DNA of 64,000 nucleotides from positions 14,478,501 through 14,542,500 of the forward strand of contig NC_056550.1 of the NCBI RefSeq assembly GCF_910596095.1. The letters are read 5' to 3'. Shown here piece after piece: positions 1-15,600 of this stretch. Source of the stretch: Thunnus maccoyii. Lineage: Eukaryota; Chordata; Actinopteri; Scombriformes; Scombridae. The position numbers and the translations under genes are program-made. Under the pieces are notes generated by a model that saw nothing but the letters and a program-made list of their open reading frames with translations, ran no database searches and had not been told where the DNA came from. The stretch's first letter is position 1; each line of letters starts with the position of its first letter.

Positions 1-470
1 AGCAAACTTGATGACTCTTTTCTATTTGTGCTACTGTCATACTGTGTTTTAAATTTGACATCATCCCTTATTTGTCACTTATGATAGATACGACTGACAT
101 TTAATATCACAAACAGATAATTTGGCCATCTCGCCTGATAATATCATTAGGTTTTGATGCTCTGATTTCCAGGTGGAGGAGACAGTTATCTGTTTGTCAT
201 CTTAAGTCACTGGAATGGCACAATGTTAATTCTGTTTTTGGGCAGAATTTGACCTTGAAGTTTGAAAATGGACGCATAGAATAAACTGTCGTCTCCAGAA
301 GCTAAAGAGAAGAGAGTTTTGGTGACCAGGGACAAACTGTGTGGACATTATAACAGTAAGAAAATATGAGAACAAATATTTATATACAGTATGTCTATAA
401 TAATTGTATGTATGTCTGTATTATGTAAGTAGGGATGCGCACATTGACTCCTTAAGTATTAATATTATTT

Positions 471-806
471 AGAGCTGCAATTAATCAAGTCAAATGACAG
501 AAAATTAATCGCCACTATTTTTTTAAGCAAAAAATGGTAAAATTCTCTTGTTCCAGCATCTTAAATGTGAATATTTTCAGGTTTCTTTAGTCCTCTATGA
601 TAGTAAACTGAATATTTTTGGGGTTGTGGACTGTTGGTCAGGACAAAGCATGACATCTTATGTTGCATGCTAGGCTTTAGGAAATCGCATCATCAAACAT
701 TTTCCATCATTTTTTGACATTTTAGAGACCAAACAGTTAATTATTTAATCAAGAAAATAATCAACAGATGAATCCATAATGAAAAAAATCATTAGTTGCA
801 TCCCTA
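471..806 (+). repeat. MITE-like element, copy 1 (GCTGCAA ends)
   Basis: Ends read agagctgcaa at the left and gttgcatccct at the right, an imperfect inverted repeat. The interior has the fish pattern 'acagaaaattaatcg', 'ttcttta gtcctctatgatagtaaac' and 'gtggactgttggtcag'. Two more copies of the same family lie at 17718-18036 and 19741-20102. It is known as an abundant AT-rich non-autonomous DNA element in percomorph genomes. Confidence 0.75.
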
Positions 807-1517
807 ATATTATCATTTTATTGTGGATATCAAAAATGTATTTATACTGTGAAAGCATCTTTAGATTAGCATAGTTGTTTAATCATTTATAATATTTTTT
901 AACCATTTGCCTCTGGAGAATTAGCCCATTACTGAGTCACTATCTTTTTTTATTTTACTATTAATGCATGCCATTTGACTTTGTGATTTATGATAATCCA
1001 TTAACATACAGCAGGCAGTTGATTATAAGCATATTTCTAAATCAGTCTTGATGCGTGTATTCAGTAAATGAATTACAAATAAAATACATACACTTCATGC
1101 TTTTACCTCTGCAGTATTTAATGATGAAAAGTTTTGGTGGTGTCAGTGTGAGTCCCGGCCTTGTTTTACTTGGTATCAGATCAAAATCAGTCATTTATTG
1201 TCAGAATGGCATTTATAAATTCCTTGCCAGGAACATTTTGTGTGCTCAGTAAAACATTTCCTAGAAAGTACATGAAAGTACAGCTTTTTTTCTTTTTTTT
1301 TTATTAATACCAAGAATAAGAATAGGCTCCTTTTTTGTGATGTGTACAGTAAATACATCAACATATCATAAAGCTGAACAGCAACATTGTACATTCAGTG
1401 ATGACTGATCACAACCCCTTTAAATAGGAGTAGTCTTTAATTAAGCTTGTGACTTACAGTGCCTGTGCAGACAATGTGATTTCAATGATGATTTTAATAA
1501 AATTCATGAGATCATAG

Positions 1518-1623
<106 letters not shown>

Positions 1624-3622
1624 TTTGATTACTTTCCCATTGTGCATCACAGATTTAGCTTCGCTCTAACGCGGGCCACCCAATCTTCAAAACTCTCCGG
1701 GCATTTCCAGTGAGCAGCTGCACATGATAACTAATAGGGAAAAGGAGCAGTTATGAATGTCATTTGCAGAGACTGCTTGCTGGGTGAGACAGTGAGAGAG
1801 CAGAAGAGAGACAGAGAGGCGGTGGGAGAACAAGAGGGGGTGAGGGGGTAGGGGGAGCGACGCTGATTGAAGGTCTTAATGTTACATTTTAGCAGCAATT
1901 TGAACATGTTTTCACCCCCAGGAGTGTCACTCAATAGCTCTCAGGGGAAAGCCTCAGAGAGGAGACCATCTTTACATCTGGGACTTGCAAATCACAGAGG
2001 CAAGCTAGAGATCACTGTACATCCCTGTGTGAATTTTTAAGCTTTCAAAATTACCCTTTCCTCTCCATCTCTCTTGTCTTTTTTTTTTTTTTTTTTCTAA
2101 AACGCCCACACCGCCCAGCTTTTCTTTCTTCTGTCTTTCTCTCCTAGGTTCTCTTCACGATGACTGCTATAATTAAAGAGACTGGTCAGGGGGGAGGCCC
2201 TCTACGGCTGTTCTCCAACTCATTACCAGATGTTTAGAGGTCACTCCAGTTTATACACACACACACTCATACGCACACCAAAGACTTTTTGACGCTCTTG
2301 TCGTCGAGTGAGAAAGAAGCAAACAGAAGATACATTCATGTGGACCGATACTTAAGTGTTGATAGTGCGCTGTTGTCGACATTGTCGTTCATTTCGAGAT
2401 GAAAGTGGAGAGAACGCTGAAGGGGGGGGAAAAAAAAAACAATAACACTGTGCTGACGATTTTTCACAACCCTGTCTAAACATGGTTCAACACATATGAC
2501 AAGACTTCAAGTAAAACAGAAGGCAATCAATTTCTCTGTCGGGATAAAACCATGAACTATGCTCTCTTTGGCAGACACCGATGTCATATCCATCCAACAC
2601 CTCAGACAGGAAATTCATATTATATGTTATGATGGTAATGTGTACACAGTAAAGCTCCCATTGCTCAACAGGTAACATGAACGTCCGTGTCTCAGACTTT
2701 ATCAGAAGGAAACATATGGCTTGTTTCCTCCTGCCTCCCGGGAAACACAAGTTGAAAGAAATTATGAGAATGTTCTTAACCACAATCTGATGCCGAAATA
2801 TGCAGAGCCCTATGTAAACACATTCTTACTTCTGTTTTGGGCCTGAAGTGTTTTCCAAGAAACAAGTTGTGCCCTCTATATTTAAAGAATCGCTCATGCA
2901 AGGATATAATATTGCTAAATATTTGTAATTGCTGATATAAACGCAAACATTCATTCTGAAAATGAAATTAAACCAACTTAAAAAGTACCAGTAATTCATT
3001 ATATTCCTATTTGTAGGTTGAACCCTTCTTTGTTAACACCAAAGGTTTGGATTTCATTTTAAAAATGTCTGCTCAGACTTGAGATATGCACATATAATTT
3101 GATATTCACACAAATATGCCATTGTGAGAGCACAGGAACATATTTAAAAGTTCAAGTTCAAGTCCTGTGAATGGATTCCCAGTTCTGTTTAACCCTCTGG
3201 TCAGAGTCTGCATGAATTTGGGCCAGTTGCCTCAGACCCTGATGCGACCCCTGCCCACAAAGCCCATGGAAGTATGCCAAGCCAGCAGCAGACTAGAACC
3301 AACATAGTGGCTGGTGATTGTCCGTTCTGCTTCAAAAGGAAAGCAGCTTCTTGACCTCTGGCCTGTCCAGCACCAAACCGTCCTTATCACAGATTCATGT
3401 GATACTGAACGTTGCAAATAACATTCTGGTAAGGCAGTATTCCACATTGCACCACATGAAAGGATCAAGTGGAAAAAAAAATCCTCAGTAAGATAGTGAT
3501 TGCAAACTAAAAGCAGGGAGAAGTTAGAGGGCAGCAAATAGTTCAGGAATCCAGCTGATGGATCCAAACCTTGCTGTATTAACAGGAGCCAAGACCAGCA
3601 AAAGCTCCCCACAACCTCCACC

Positions 3623-6600
3623 TCAGGGCTGTTTCCGGAAGGTGAAAATATCCCGGGTTTTGGAGCCTCTCTTGCCCTCCAGTGGAGGCTCAGGGGTGGA
3701 ATTTGGTGAGGGCGAGGGTGTGGATGAAGGGGAGGGCGAGGAGGGCTGTGGGGTGGGGGTGCCTCCATAGGGGCAGCTCTGTGAGTCCGGGTGTTCTCCA
3801 GAACACTCCACAGTGGGGATGTAGCGGCTGTCCCACATCCCAGGGCCACACAGTTTACAGAGGTCATGTAGGCTGCATGGGATCCTGGGTAGGAGGCGGA
3901 ACTGGTAGAGAAGGCTGCGGGCCTGGAGGAGCGGGACGAAAGTGGCAAGATGAGCTAAAATATGTAAATGTGACGGGGTGAAAGGAGCTTTGGATTGACA
4001 AGAAACAAAAGTCAGTGGATGCAGAACAGCTAGTTGCAGATTTCAAATAAAGTGGTTTAAAACATTAAAATAGATCAATAGCCTTGACTTCCAGCAAAAA
4101 AGGATAACAAAACCCTGTCAAGGTCAGCACTGCGCTGTGTTACCTGAAGGTAATAAGCCGGCCTGCCTGCTCTTAAAACATTGGATGCAAAATCTCTGGC
4201 AACAAAAAAAAAAGGAGTAACGCCAGCTGCATGCTAACATGAACCCACTGCCCGTGGATGCAGCTGGACTAACACAGCATCCATAAACATGAGAAAGCAG
4301 GCAGAGACACAGTAGCGGGGATGCAGATCATAAATCCTCTGCATAGCATGGCAGCATCCCATTTAGCACCTCAAGGCCTCTGTGGGCAGGTTACAGTATA
4401 TTAAAGCTGCTTTGCTGCAGCATTGAGCAGGGCCCCATGATGCAAACAAAACACTGAGCTGAATTGAATATATAGTAATGCAGTAGACTGTGGAGGGATT
4501 GTCATGAGTATGATCATAAAGTCAAGATTATTATAATATTTGAAGAGAAAGGGACACCCATGTATATTGGGTGTACAGAGGTGCAAAATGAAACAGCTTA
4601 AACATTACATAAAGGTGACAAAACCAAGAGCTTTTACTGTGATACCTTGCGTAGCACCAGTTCTCCATTCATATGCATGGAGAGGTTGCTGAAGTGGAGC
4701 AACATTTGGTCAGTGGCGAGCTGCTGGTCTGTCACATCCTCCCCATACAGAACGATGATGGCCACACACAGGAACAGGTGGAAGTAGTCCGTCTATAAAA
4801 AAATAGGGGAGAGGTTATTGACTTTCAGTTAATAAAGAACAAGTTGTTCATAAGGTGAATGCCATGGTGGTGAAAAAAAAACACATATTGAGCAAGCAAG
4901 AAGAGTTTCAGCTTTTTGGGGGGCTTAACAGACAGATATTATTGTGATTGTGTCAGATCTGTGTATTCAGTCATGACCTTGCTGCAGGGAACAAGCTGAA
5001 GGTTACCACAAAACAAGGAAAGACAAAGAATTGATACTGAAGGCACAATGAAAATTAACAGTGAAATCCAGTTCAAGGAAAATACAAATTAGGAAGATAT
5101 TAATGTTATACTTTTAGAAAATGTAAGTTTAGAGATGCAGGGTTTGAAAAAAAAAGGTTAAGGTAATGGAACAACTTGGAGGATTGAGACTTTGTACAGT
5201 GTTTTGTGTGTAAATAGGAAGTAATGTTTTATTGCAACATGAAATAAATTCTATAAATCTGCAGGAACCTTTGAGAGATTAACGACTTCAAAGATCTCTG
5301 CATTGTTCACTTCGATTATCACTGGTAATGTACCCAGAGTTATATATTTTACCTTACTTTTTATTACAAAAGTATGAGTTATATACAACAATATGAGTAA
5401 CCACGCCAACATCTTGATTTCAAACTGCACCTCCCAACAACATATTTGAGTGTCAGTTAGTCTAAACATTTCAAATGACAAGAGCTAAAAATCAGATATC
5501 TATCAGATTTTTTTTTTTTTGCTTTTGGTCAGTCCAGTATGTGACATTCAACTGTCTAAACCGAGATTTCACTCTCCTATCTCCTCCATCGCCACCTGTA
5601 GCTGAAGATCAGCACATCTAGCAGGGAGTATGAACAGATGGCACGAAGCAGAATAAGTGATATTTGACTCTGCGACAGCAAGAAGACGTGTTAAGCTCTG
5701 TGTCATGGCAGTGAACATGACATGATACTAGACCCCAAATACAAGACAGAACGGCTGAAAAAAAACCTGCATTAGAGGTTGGAAAGACAGCTATATTTAC
5801 TTACAGTGTCACTTTTTAAAATCTTTAAAATTAAAAGCTGTTATGCTTTTAGGAAGTATTTAACATTAGGAAAAAAAAATGATATGTTGAATCTTTACTG
5901 AAAGAATCAACCATTAAACCCCTTTGAGACCAAGTAATATGACATTTTACAGGCATTTAGGAGGATTATAATAGGCTTTAAAGGAATTACATGGACTCTT
6001 TCTGTTGCAGACAATGTTAACTGCATTTTGCATCCTCCTGACAAATCGTCAGATATCTGGTGCTGTAGTTAAACAGAATACAGCTCCATATACTCATATA
6101 CACAAAGTTTTTCTTACGAACTTGTGTATGCAAAGGAGCAGTTTGGACTTTGCCCTGACCTGATAGTGTGCCCAGCAGGCCTCCCACATGCGCAGAGCCT
6201 CCGTGTCAGGGAACTCTCGTTTGAAGCAGAGCAGGATCCAGCGGTGGCAGAAGAGCAGCTGGAGGCCGTCCTCCCCCAGCCTGGTCAGGTGCTGGTGGAA
6301 GTGGGGCAGCATGAGACGCAGCAGCTCCCGCAGGTACATCTGGAGGCAGGTCAGAGAGGTCTTACAAACACAACTAAGCATTTTCTGGTGGTATTTTAAG
6401 CATTCTTATTCTATGATAAAATCTGACATTTGCCACACACACACACAAACACACACACACACACACATCCTACCAGCTGCCTCTCCATGTCTTCGTCCCG
6501 TGGTGAGCTAATGAAGATGGTATTCTCCATAAGGCCAACAAAGCACCAGAAGGTGTCGCTTTCATCCTGGATCTCAGTGAGCAGGGGGGCCACCAGGTCA

Positions 6601-9600
6601 GACATGCCCTGGCAGTAGCCCATGTCAGGATTAAACACTGCATAGTTGAGCAGAATTCGCCTGGAGCAAGAACAACCACGGACATCTTAGGGCTGTTAAA
6701 ACATCTCTGCAGCAAACGGCACTTATGAAAGGGCAATATAGTGTCCGAAAAATTACAAATTTTCCCTTTTTATTTATTTATTTTTTGACAGTCTCTTATT
6801 TTGACATGTTCAAGACCCTGCAGCCCAGCCAAAACCGCTGAAAAGTACGGTCCCACCCAAACACACTGAATGATCCAACATGTGTTTCAGCATTGCAGCT
6901 AAAACCCAGAAAAAGATGACAAGCCCTGCTTTAGTGGTTGCTATGCCGACTCCACTGGTAACCAGGGAGCTAATTAATGATCTTTTTTGTTTTTTCTTTT
7001 TTTTTTTCCTTATACGGATACCACTTGAAAGAAAACTTCCCTGGTAGTGCTCATGCATAATTAAGTATTGTTAAAACAAAGGGAAAACCTTAAGGACATG
7101 TAGTGCAATATATAGATGGATATATAAAAGTGGAAAAAAAAAGTCATTTAGAAAAACAAACCAGTTTCTAAATCAGTTTCTGAGAGGTTGGCTTTTTGGA
7201 GAAGCAGACTCTGCGGTGGGTTTGTGTTTAGATAATTAAAGATAAAAAAAATGATAAGAGGATGCCAGCATCTTCAGCTCAAATGACACGGCAGAAAAGA
7301 TGACTGATTGCATGTCAGTACAATAGATGTGAGATAAATGAGAAAGTATGAGATAAGTGCTCTGCATCTGGACATGTGCAGCGCTGGTATCACTCTGCCC
7401 AGGCGCAGCATAAAACATGATGCCTAGACAAATACCTGGAGCCTCAATGAGAGTCACTAAACTAATATGCTATTTAAATCCTCTTGCTCCTCGTTTAGAA
7501 AGCCATTAGCTCTGAGTATGCATCAAAAGTGCTCAGACGGCTTAGTCAGAGTCAATAAAGCATGAAACTCATTTGCAGCTCCCCCAGGGTTCAGAATATG
7601 AAATGAATAGGTACGCCTGTGCGTTGGGCTGAAGAATCGGAATGATAAGGATGAATTGAGAGCGGGTGAAAGAAGGAGAGGATGGAAGAGATAGAGAGAT
7701 AGAAATTGGGAGCAAATGAAATGGGGGAAAAATGAGGAGAGGTGGTCTAACCTCATGATCTCCACATTGGGGTTATTCTCTCCTCTGAAGAAGTGATTAC
7801 TACGGTCCGTTCTCACCACGTCTTTATCCACTGTGAACTGGACCTTTCTCCAGAACTCACTGTGCTCCTCAGGGCTCATGGACAACCTGAACAAACACCA
7901 GGCAGAAATGAAATAAGAGTTAGATATAGTATAGGCACAAAAAGAAAATAAATGCTGCAGCTGTTTTCCTGTTGTTTCTTGCTCAGTTATGATAGATTAA
8001 AAAGACAAGTGCAAGTGAGTTGAAGAAAGTTTTTACTGTACAGTCTCTCAGGAAATGCCTGGTAATTAGGATTTTTTTTAAAAAGTGCTATCAAATAATC
8101 TTTACCATAAATGTCACCCTAGTGTAAAAACTAATGGTTAGCTGCAAATGAACTAAAAACATGGGGGTGGGCAAGCAGTGGACTGAGGGGGTATTTCACC
8201 ATCAAGCACCCCATGGAGGATAACACCACAGCCATAAAAGTGCCATCCATCCCTCTAAATGTTAGGGACTATATTAGCAATGTACTCTGTGTATGGCACT
8301 AATGTACTCAAGTCCTAACAAGCAGAAGGGATTTAATTAACACTGTTTATTTTCCATGTGGCCCCACAAGGAATAATGAGCGCACACCTGATGCAATGCC
8401 ACGCAACTGTTTAGTTTCTGTGCTGTGTGTGGCCCCTCCCCCGCCACCTTTCTATCTTTCTTTTGTGTTTACATAGGATTATCAAAAAGGAGCATTGTTG
8501 TTTTACACCGATCCCTACATGGGCCTTTAAAATATACAAAACTCAACAAGGAAATACAAACAAAACAGCACAAAACGCTAAAAATGATACAATAAAATTA
8601 CAATAAAACTAAATGACAAGCACCAGATCATTAATGGCTACATGAGTGATAAAAAACTGTTTAGACTTGAGCTTAAAATGATCCAAATCAGGATACATTT
8701 TGAGTTCAGTCAAAGGTGCGTTTATGAATAAAAAAAAGAGTAAGTGGTAAAGAGAAGTGAACTTCCTCTTCTCTTCCATAAATCTAAGCAGAGCCTTGTG
8801 GTCGCTGGTGCACCAAATAATAAATATAACGGTCTCTTCATGTCAACCAGAGGGAACATTTTTTAATTTACAGAATACAGCAAGTTATATGACAAATTTG
8901 AAATGTTTTAAAGGCAGAAAAGAACTAAACATTCTTTTCTGTCACTTTGTTCATTGCCTTTTGACTTATGTCAATAATAGTGTTTATATATATAGTGTTT
9001 TGTATACAGTGTAGTGTGTATCGTATATACAGTGTTTATAACTACATAGTGCTTGATTCATCAAATGACTTCTTACTTGCTACAGCTGCATTGCTTCCAC
9101 GAACAGCTGCTTAGTTATCATAGCTAAGGGAAGGAGACAAGGTTAGGAAACAAGGAAGAGAGACTTGTATCCTTGTTCCTAATGATCAACTAGTAGCCCT
9201 GGAGGCTGCTCTAGTCAAATGGTCTTTAAAGGAATCCACATTAGAGTCAGAACAAGGGCTCTAATTACCTGACTTGGATAAGACTTTCTGAAGTACTCAA
9301 AATGTTAATAGGCCACACAGATGAAACCTGTCCAATTATCATATTCATTACAGACAGAGTGGCAATACGCGTGAAAATATGTGCACACTCAACCTTTTGG
9401 TCGTGGGGTGGAAACGGATGTGCTTGTGTGTGTGTGTGTGAGTGTGCTTGTCCGTGCATACCAGCGCGGCTGTTTTTTTCCTCCTTCTGACAAGAGGGTA
9501 TGATCTGATAAGCGCTGACATGTATTTTCTCCAGAGACCTTTTATTTTACACCCAACACCTCCCCTTTACACTTCCCTGATTGTGCCTATTGATTGCTCA

Positions 9601-12600
9601 ACGCCTGTGATGAGAAGCCACAATAGACTCACATATGGTTTAATGTTTGACTGACTGAGCATTTGGCAGCCAATACTGCAGCCACGTGACAGTTTATCTC
9701 AAAGCGTCTCAGTCAGACATTTCAAAATTAATTGATTTCCAGATTGCATGTGCAAATAATCCCTGGGATGACTTAAAATTTCATTTCGTGGCACAGATGT
9801 TATCAACAACCAGGAAATCTCCCTACTCTGATACAACAAGCACACATGTATCTTTTTTCTCTCTCTCTCTCTCTCTCTCCACGTTCTCCCCACCTCCTCT
9901 GCTGGATGTCATGATAGTGGGTGCGTTTTTGCAGTCTCCAGGCCTCCCTCTCCTGGGAGCTGGAGTCATAGCTGTAGTAGTGCAGCAGGAAGGGCCACAC
10001 CTCGCCACGGATGGATGGGTCGATACCACCGAAGAAGATGGCCTGGTGGATAGTGGGAGGTGAGCAAACACAGTGAGCACAAAAGGGAGTGTTCTCAAAC
10101 ATTCAGAGGGTAAACAGGGGGGCACACAGCGAGGGAACGCTTCTACTGTTCTGGATAACTGTGTGAACTTATCTTGTATGCAAACAAGGACATGCAGACA
10201 GCTGTGTAGATGTACTCCACTGTGACCTTACAAAACTGAAGTGGTTGTATTATTTCATGAGTGTTGCAAAATGCTGCAAAACTGAAACTTCTACAAAACA
10301 AACAGTGTATATATGTCCAGTGAAAAATGAAACGGTTCTCTTACTGCATGTGCGTGTTTATTGAGGAAATGTCTTGGTCACAGTCTAACTGCCGCTGAGT
10401 CAGATGGTAAACCTTCAACTGAGTCAAATTGAGAGAACCCAAATGACTCACAGGGGGACATTGGCCAAGAGCAACCCTCTCATTATTTACAGATGGGGGT
10501 GCTGATTAAAACTGAAAGTTGTTCACTGCAGGGTTGACTTTCAAAATGACTTTCAGTGTGCAAATGCAAAAAAAAAAGAAGAGAAAACAAAAAAGTGAGG
10601 CATGACTACATGGATAAAATGGATAAAGTCTCTCCTGATGATCTACCTTGCGTAATTTATACTCCTCCTCCACCTGTCCACTATGGTTGAGGTGACGTAG
10701 CCAGGTGGTGACATCCAGCCTCCGATAAAGCCTCTCCTCTGGGTGGGTCTCAGCCGATGGCAGGGTGGGCCTCTGGATGGAAAACTGCATGCAGGATTTC
10801 TCATCTGACACCTGATACAAAGAGAGACAGATGGAAAACGGTAAACTGTGAGTCAGGAAAGATTAAACAGATTTTTTTTTCATCAGTTGAGCAAAAAAAA
10901 GTAAAGACTAGCAAAGGAAGAGGTTGAAAAAGTTCTAATTTCTCAATAAAACCAGATGCCAAACTGGATTTAAGATTGTAACCTGACCTGGTCTTTAAGC
11001 TGAGTTTCCCTGCAGCACTTCCACTGTTGGAAGACCTCAGCCAGCTTATCCAGGCCAGCGTGATGGAAGTGGAGGATTTTATATTGGCTCTCTCTGCTGG
11101 CGATCACCAGCTGGCCACTGGTACACGCCTCATCACTGCAACAGCACCATAAAGAATGATAAACAGAAGAAAATAACATTCACAAAACATTTTCCACCTT
11201 TGAAATTTTAAGGAATGCTTCATTTATTTATGTAGTAAAAAACACTTCTTGCTCACTTATTTCTAATCATACCCACAACTCATTTTCCACTAATTACCAT
11301 AAAACAAACCGTCCTGAAACCTACAAAACAGCAACACCTCAAGGTGTCCCCTCATGACCTCCCTGTGACCTTTCTGGACTCCCAGCTGACCTGAAGAAGA
11401 GTCTCAGCGACCTCATGTGACCCAGGTCCACCCTGAAAACTCCACACAACTGCTCCAGAGCCAGCACCTTCTGCTGCTCCTCCCACCGCGCGCCATGCGA
11501 CTGGCAACCACTTTCAGATGGGGCGTGGCTGTCCAGACTGGAGGCGGAGCTTACTGAGTGGTTCATGGACTCCTCGCACAGCTCCCTGGGAAAAACAAGA
11601 CAGAGATATTTTCTGTGAATTAAGTTTTAAGATCTGAGTTGGATTTCAGAGAAGTGAGGTTGGAGGTTATTTAAAATATGGGTTCCAGGAATTAGATTTA
11701 GTTTTTGAGGTTGGGTATGAAAGAGGGCTTTTTTTTTTTTGTTTGATTGTGCTAAAAGGGAACTGAGTCATGTGTTCCGCGAAATCAAAGGACTGCAGAT
11801 GCAGAAACCTTGCACAAAAATATCTTCTTCATAGTTCCTTGGCCTCACAAGGAACAAGGAAAACAGAGCCATTCCTCTATGTGGGACATTAATAATAAAT
11901 ATCATGTAGACAGTGGCCAGTCCTGTTTAGCCCGGTGGTAATTGTGCAGACATATAGGCTTATCCCCAGCTGAGTTCTGCCCTGTTGTTTTGTGTCTCAA
12001 TATGGTTCTGCCAAGAGGCTGAGAATGGGAGGAATGCATGGAGGCTTCTGAGGACACACATACACACTCACACACACACACACACATAAGGAAATCTGTA
12101 CACACAAATCACACTGTCTGCCGTACAATTTCCCCTGTCATTCCCCCATGGCCAGCATGTTGTTCCCGGCACTGAAACCTGAGCCGAGGGTTCCTCTGCT
12201 TGCTGGAGGAGACACACAAGCACACATACACACTATACATATACATGTACAGAAGAGAAACACACACATGTGACAACACAGACAACAGACATGAGTATGT
12301 ATGCTGCCAAATATGCTGTATGCTGCAAACACACACAAGTTCCTGAATTGTTAGAATTACAGGCTGGCATTTTTAACATCTTTCTCTCTTCACGCACGCA
12401 CACACACACACACACATGCACACAAGTGAATGGACCATAGCTAATGACCATAATGCACTCTCAAACACGTCTCTAGACATGCTAATGCTGAGAAACACAC
12501 CAACACAGAAATGCGTTAAACCCGCTGACACTTGAGACGTTGACATCTAAATAAACTTATTTGCTTGCTACTCACTATCAAATAAGTGTTGCCTGTTTAG

Positions 12601-15600
12601 AGAATTAAAATAATTTATTCAATTCAAAATTCAGTTTATTATATCTCTAACACAAAAAAAATATTTCACAAGTCTGCATGAATAAAAACACATCTTTTCA
12701 CTCCGAAAACAATTTTCTATTTACAACAATTTTATAGGCAAACACGAGTGGATAACTGGTACTTTGAAAAGACGGGGGAGGGCAGGTCTAATCTATTACA
12801 CCCTGAATCAATCATGTCTGGCTAATCATTTCCCTGTTAGCAGATGGGAAAATAACAAGGCTGATCAATCCAAGCTGCACAGTTTCCTCTGCTATCTGGT
12901 GATTTACTGCTCTCTGTCTCATGTATCATGCCACAAACCAGACTGTGGAATACTAGGAGACCGAGAGAGAGAGGCACAGAGAGCTCTGGTAAGGGCGTTA
13001 AGCAACCTGAAATATGGAGGAGCTCTTTTAAAAAGGACTACTGTACTCATTTTTTCACTCACTCCAATGACTGTCGAGCCCTGGGTGTTTACAAGGCCTG
13101 CGAGCCCATTCAAAGCAGACATTTACGTACATATGAAAAAAAGGTTTTTGCATATTTCTCCGCGCTGAGATGAAAATGCAAAAACCATGGAAAACGTGGT
13201 GGGAAAGCACATGATTCTCAGTATTTTAGGGTGGATCATCCTCTGTGCTGCGTTCAAGCGGAAACTGAACAAGTGATTAACAACGTCTGTCAGTGTAAAC
13301 AGCCTAATTCTATTCAAGTACTGTAGGCAGCGAATGTACGGTAGGCAGCAGCCAAGCCATAAACTGCACAGAGAGAACATTATGTAAACAAGCTGTTTTG
13401 ACGGAGGCTGCTGTAACATGGCATGTCCCACCAGGCCAAGGTGAGATCAAACTGCCCTGAGGCCCTCCATAACACCTTTTTTTTCCACATATATGAGGCT
13501 TTACCCCAAGGGAAAGAGCTGTTTGGTCACACTGAGAACTGGGACCGAGTGCTACAGGCCTCCTGGGACTCCTAGGCCCTTCAGCTAATCCCTGGAGTGA
13601 ACAGAGAGACGAGGGAGGGCTTGGATCAAGCGGGTGGAGTGGGCTCTGCAGGCGCACACTGCAGAGTGGTCAGTACGGTTTGGAGTTTGGAAAAAGGAGA
13701 AAAAAAAATCTGACATCAATTTTTCTTATTTGTTAATCATGAGGTATCAAATAATCCCAGAACCATAATAGCATACAGTGTTGTTACTGTAAAACCTTCT
13801 TTTCCATGACTTTTCACACACTAGGCCTCTTCTAGAAAAGGATGCTAGATATATCAGAGAGGCTCTGAGATGATTAACAGGATAGGAAAGCAGAAAAAAA
13901 AAAAAAATGTATTAAAGGTTATTTTTTTTAGGACTTTTCTTGTGAATTACGGGATAATTTTATTTCTTCAGAACTCAAAGTCTGGTTAAACAAGTAACAG
14001 CAAGTAAACATAATGTAACCAGTGATAAGTGGTCACAAGTAGACATTGCAAAAATGCTGGCAACCGCTGTCCTGGGATTTAATTGTAGTACACACTGACA
14101 GCCAACAGTGGTTTCATAAACTACTGTTAAACTTGTTAAAAAGCTGGACAGAAATTGCTGTGGATTTCTATCCTCTCCCTCCACTCTCCTCCTTCTCCCC
14201 CCTTTTCATCCGCTCTCACTCTCCCATACGCGGCCCTTTCTCTTTGAATGATTCCAAGTGACATGTTTCCAGTTCCTGGCCCCTTAACAGTGTCAATTAA
14301 AGCAAGAGAGAGAGAAAGAGAGATTGAGTGGGTTCCAGAGTTTTGGCTGCTGCTCCACTCTCTTCAGTCCTCTAATCCGGAGAGCTGACATTCAGCCCAG
14401 CACAACAACCCCGGGAGCACTGGGAATCAAAGGGCTTCACACAGACTTTAGGAAGGGAGGAGGAGGGGGTGGGTAGGAGGGGGGCGAGAAATTTGAGAGC
14501 TGGGCGACACCAAAAGAAACAATATTGAGAAAAACAGAGAGAATGACCAAGAGGAAGAGATGCAAAATGAAGGGTGGAAGGAATGGACAGGTAGCGGAGA
14601 ATCCAAGTGAGGAAGGGAAAAACAGGCGAAGGGGACCCACACAAAGTGCCAGAGAGCTGAGGACAGACACTAACAGTGAGTGAAACCCAGAGGAGTGAAG
14701 GAAGAGGAGGACAGAGTAAAGGTTAGAAGCTGTGAAGCAGAGAACGTTGCCAAGTCACACACTGACTGCACTTACAGCAAGCTGGGGTCTGAGAGTGGTT
14801 AAAAAGGCTTAAACACACACTGACTCTCACTCTCTCTCTTTTTGACACACACTGACACAGGCTCACATTCTGGGCAACATGTCAGGCCAAATAGCTGTGT
14901 GAGGAAACGACCACGGAGGGAATCATAAAGTCAAACGGCCGTGAGGTCCGAACAGCAACACAATCACTGTCCAGATGGCTCCCTTGACTAGAGAGCAGGC
15001 TTTGGAAGCTCTGAGGTTGAGAGTTTGTTGGATATGGGGAATGATTGTGGGCCATCTGTGACATTATAAAATGTTTAGGTTGAGACCTGCTTTAAGTAAG
15101 TGAACCCATTTTGAACTCTGATAACGTTATCGTGCTGCCTAGTGAGGTCATCTACCTGCTTTCACTCCCTCTGGGACATTCAGCTGTAGAGTAGTGAGCC
15201 ACCATGTGGCCTCAGAGTGTAAACCACCCTTCATGACATCAATTTTTTTCTCTTTGGCTCCACCTTGTGGCAGGTTAGGGTAACTGTAAAAAACACCTTT
15301 ACAGGATAGGTTCACAACGTTCCAAATCTGTCTTAAAACAATAGTCAGGTGCTGTATGAACATTAAAACAGGCGAGTTGTAATCATTCCTCCTGTTCATA
15401 CTGACTATTGAAAGATCCCTTCCTCAAGCACGTTCAATACAAGTGAAGGGGGACAAAATCCACAGTCCTCCTTTTGTGCAAAGATGTATTCAAATTCAAA
15501 TAAAAAGAGGCTTCAGCAGTCCGAATTAGTCAAATCAAGTGGATATCTTCCAAATTTACAGTCCTTTCAGTACAAAATAGTTTGTTACTATCTTCCCACT

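Noticed and set aside
3232-3948. 238-codon minus-strand frame over the last TBC1D16 exon
   Set aside because: It is in another frame; the frame that continues the TBC domain and matches the human C-terminus stops at 3623.
12764-13168. 134-codon plus-strand frame in the large TBC1D16 intron
   Set aside because: No recognisable domain, no splice or promoter context, composition like the surrounding intron.
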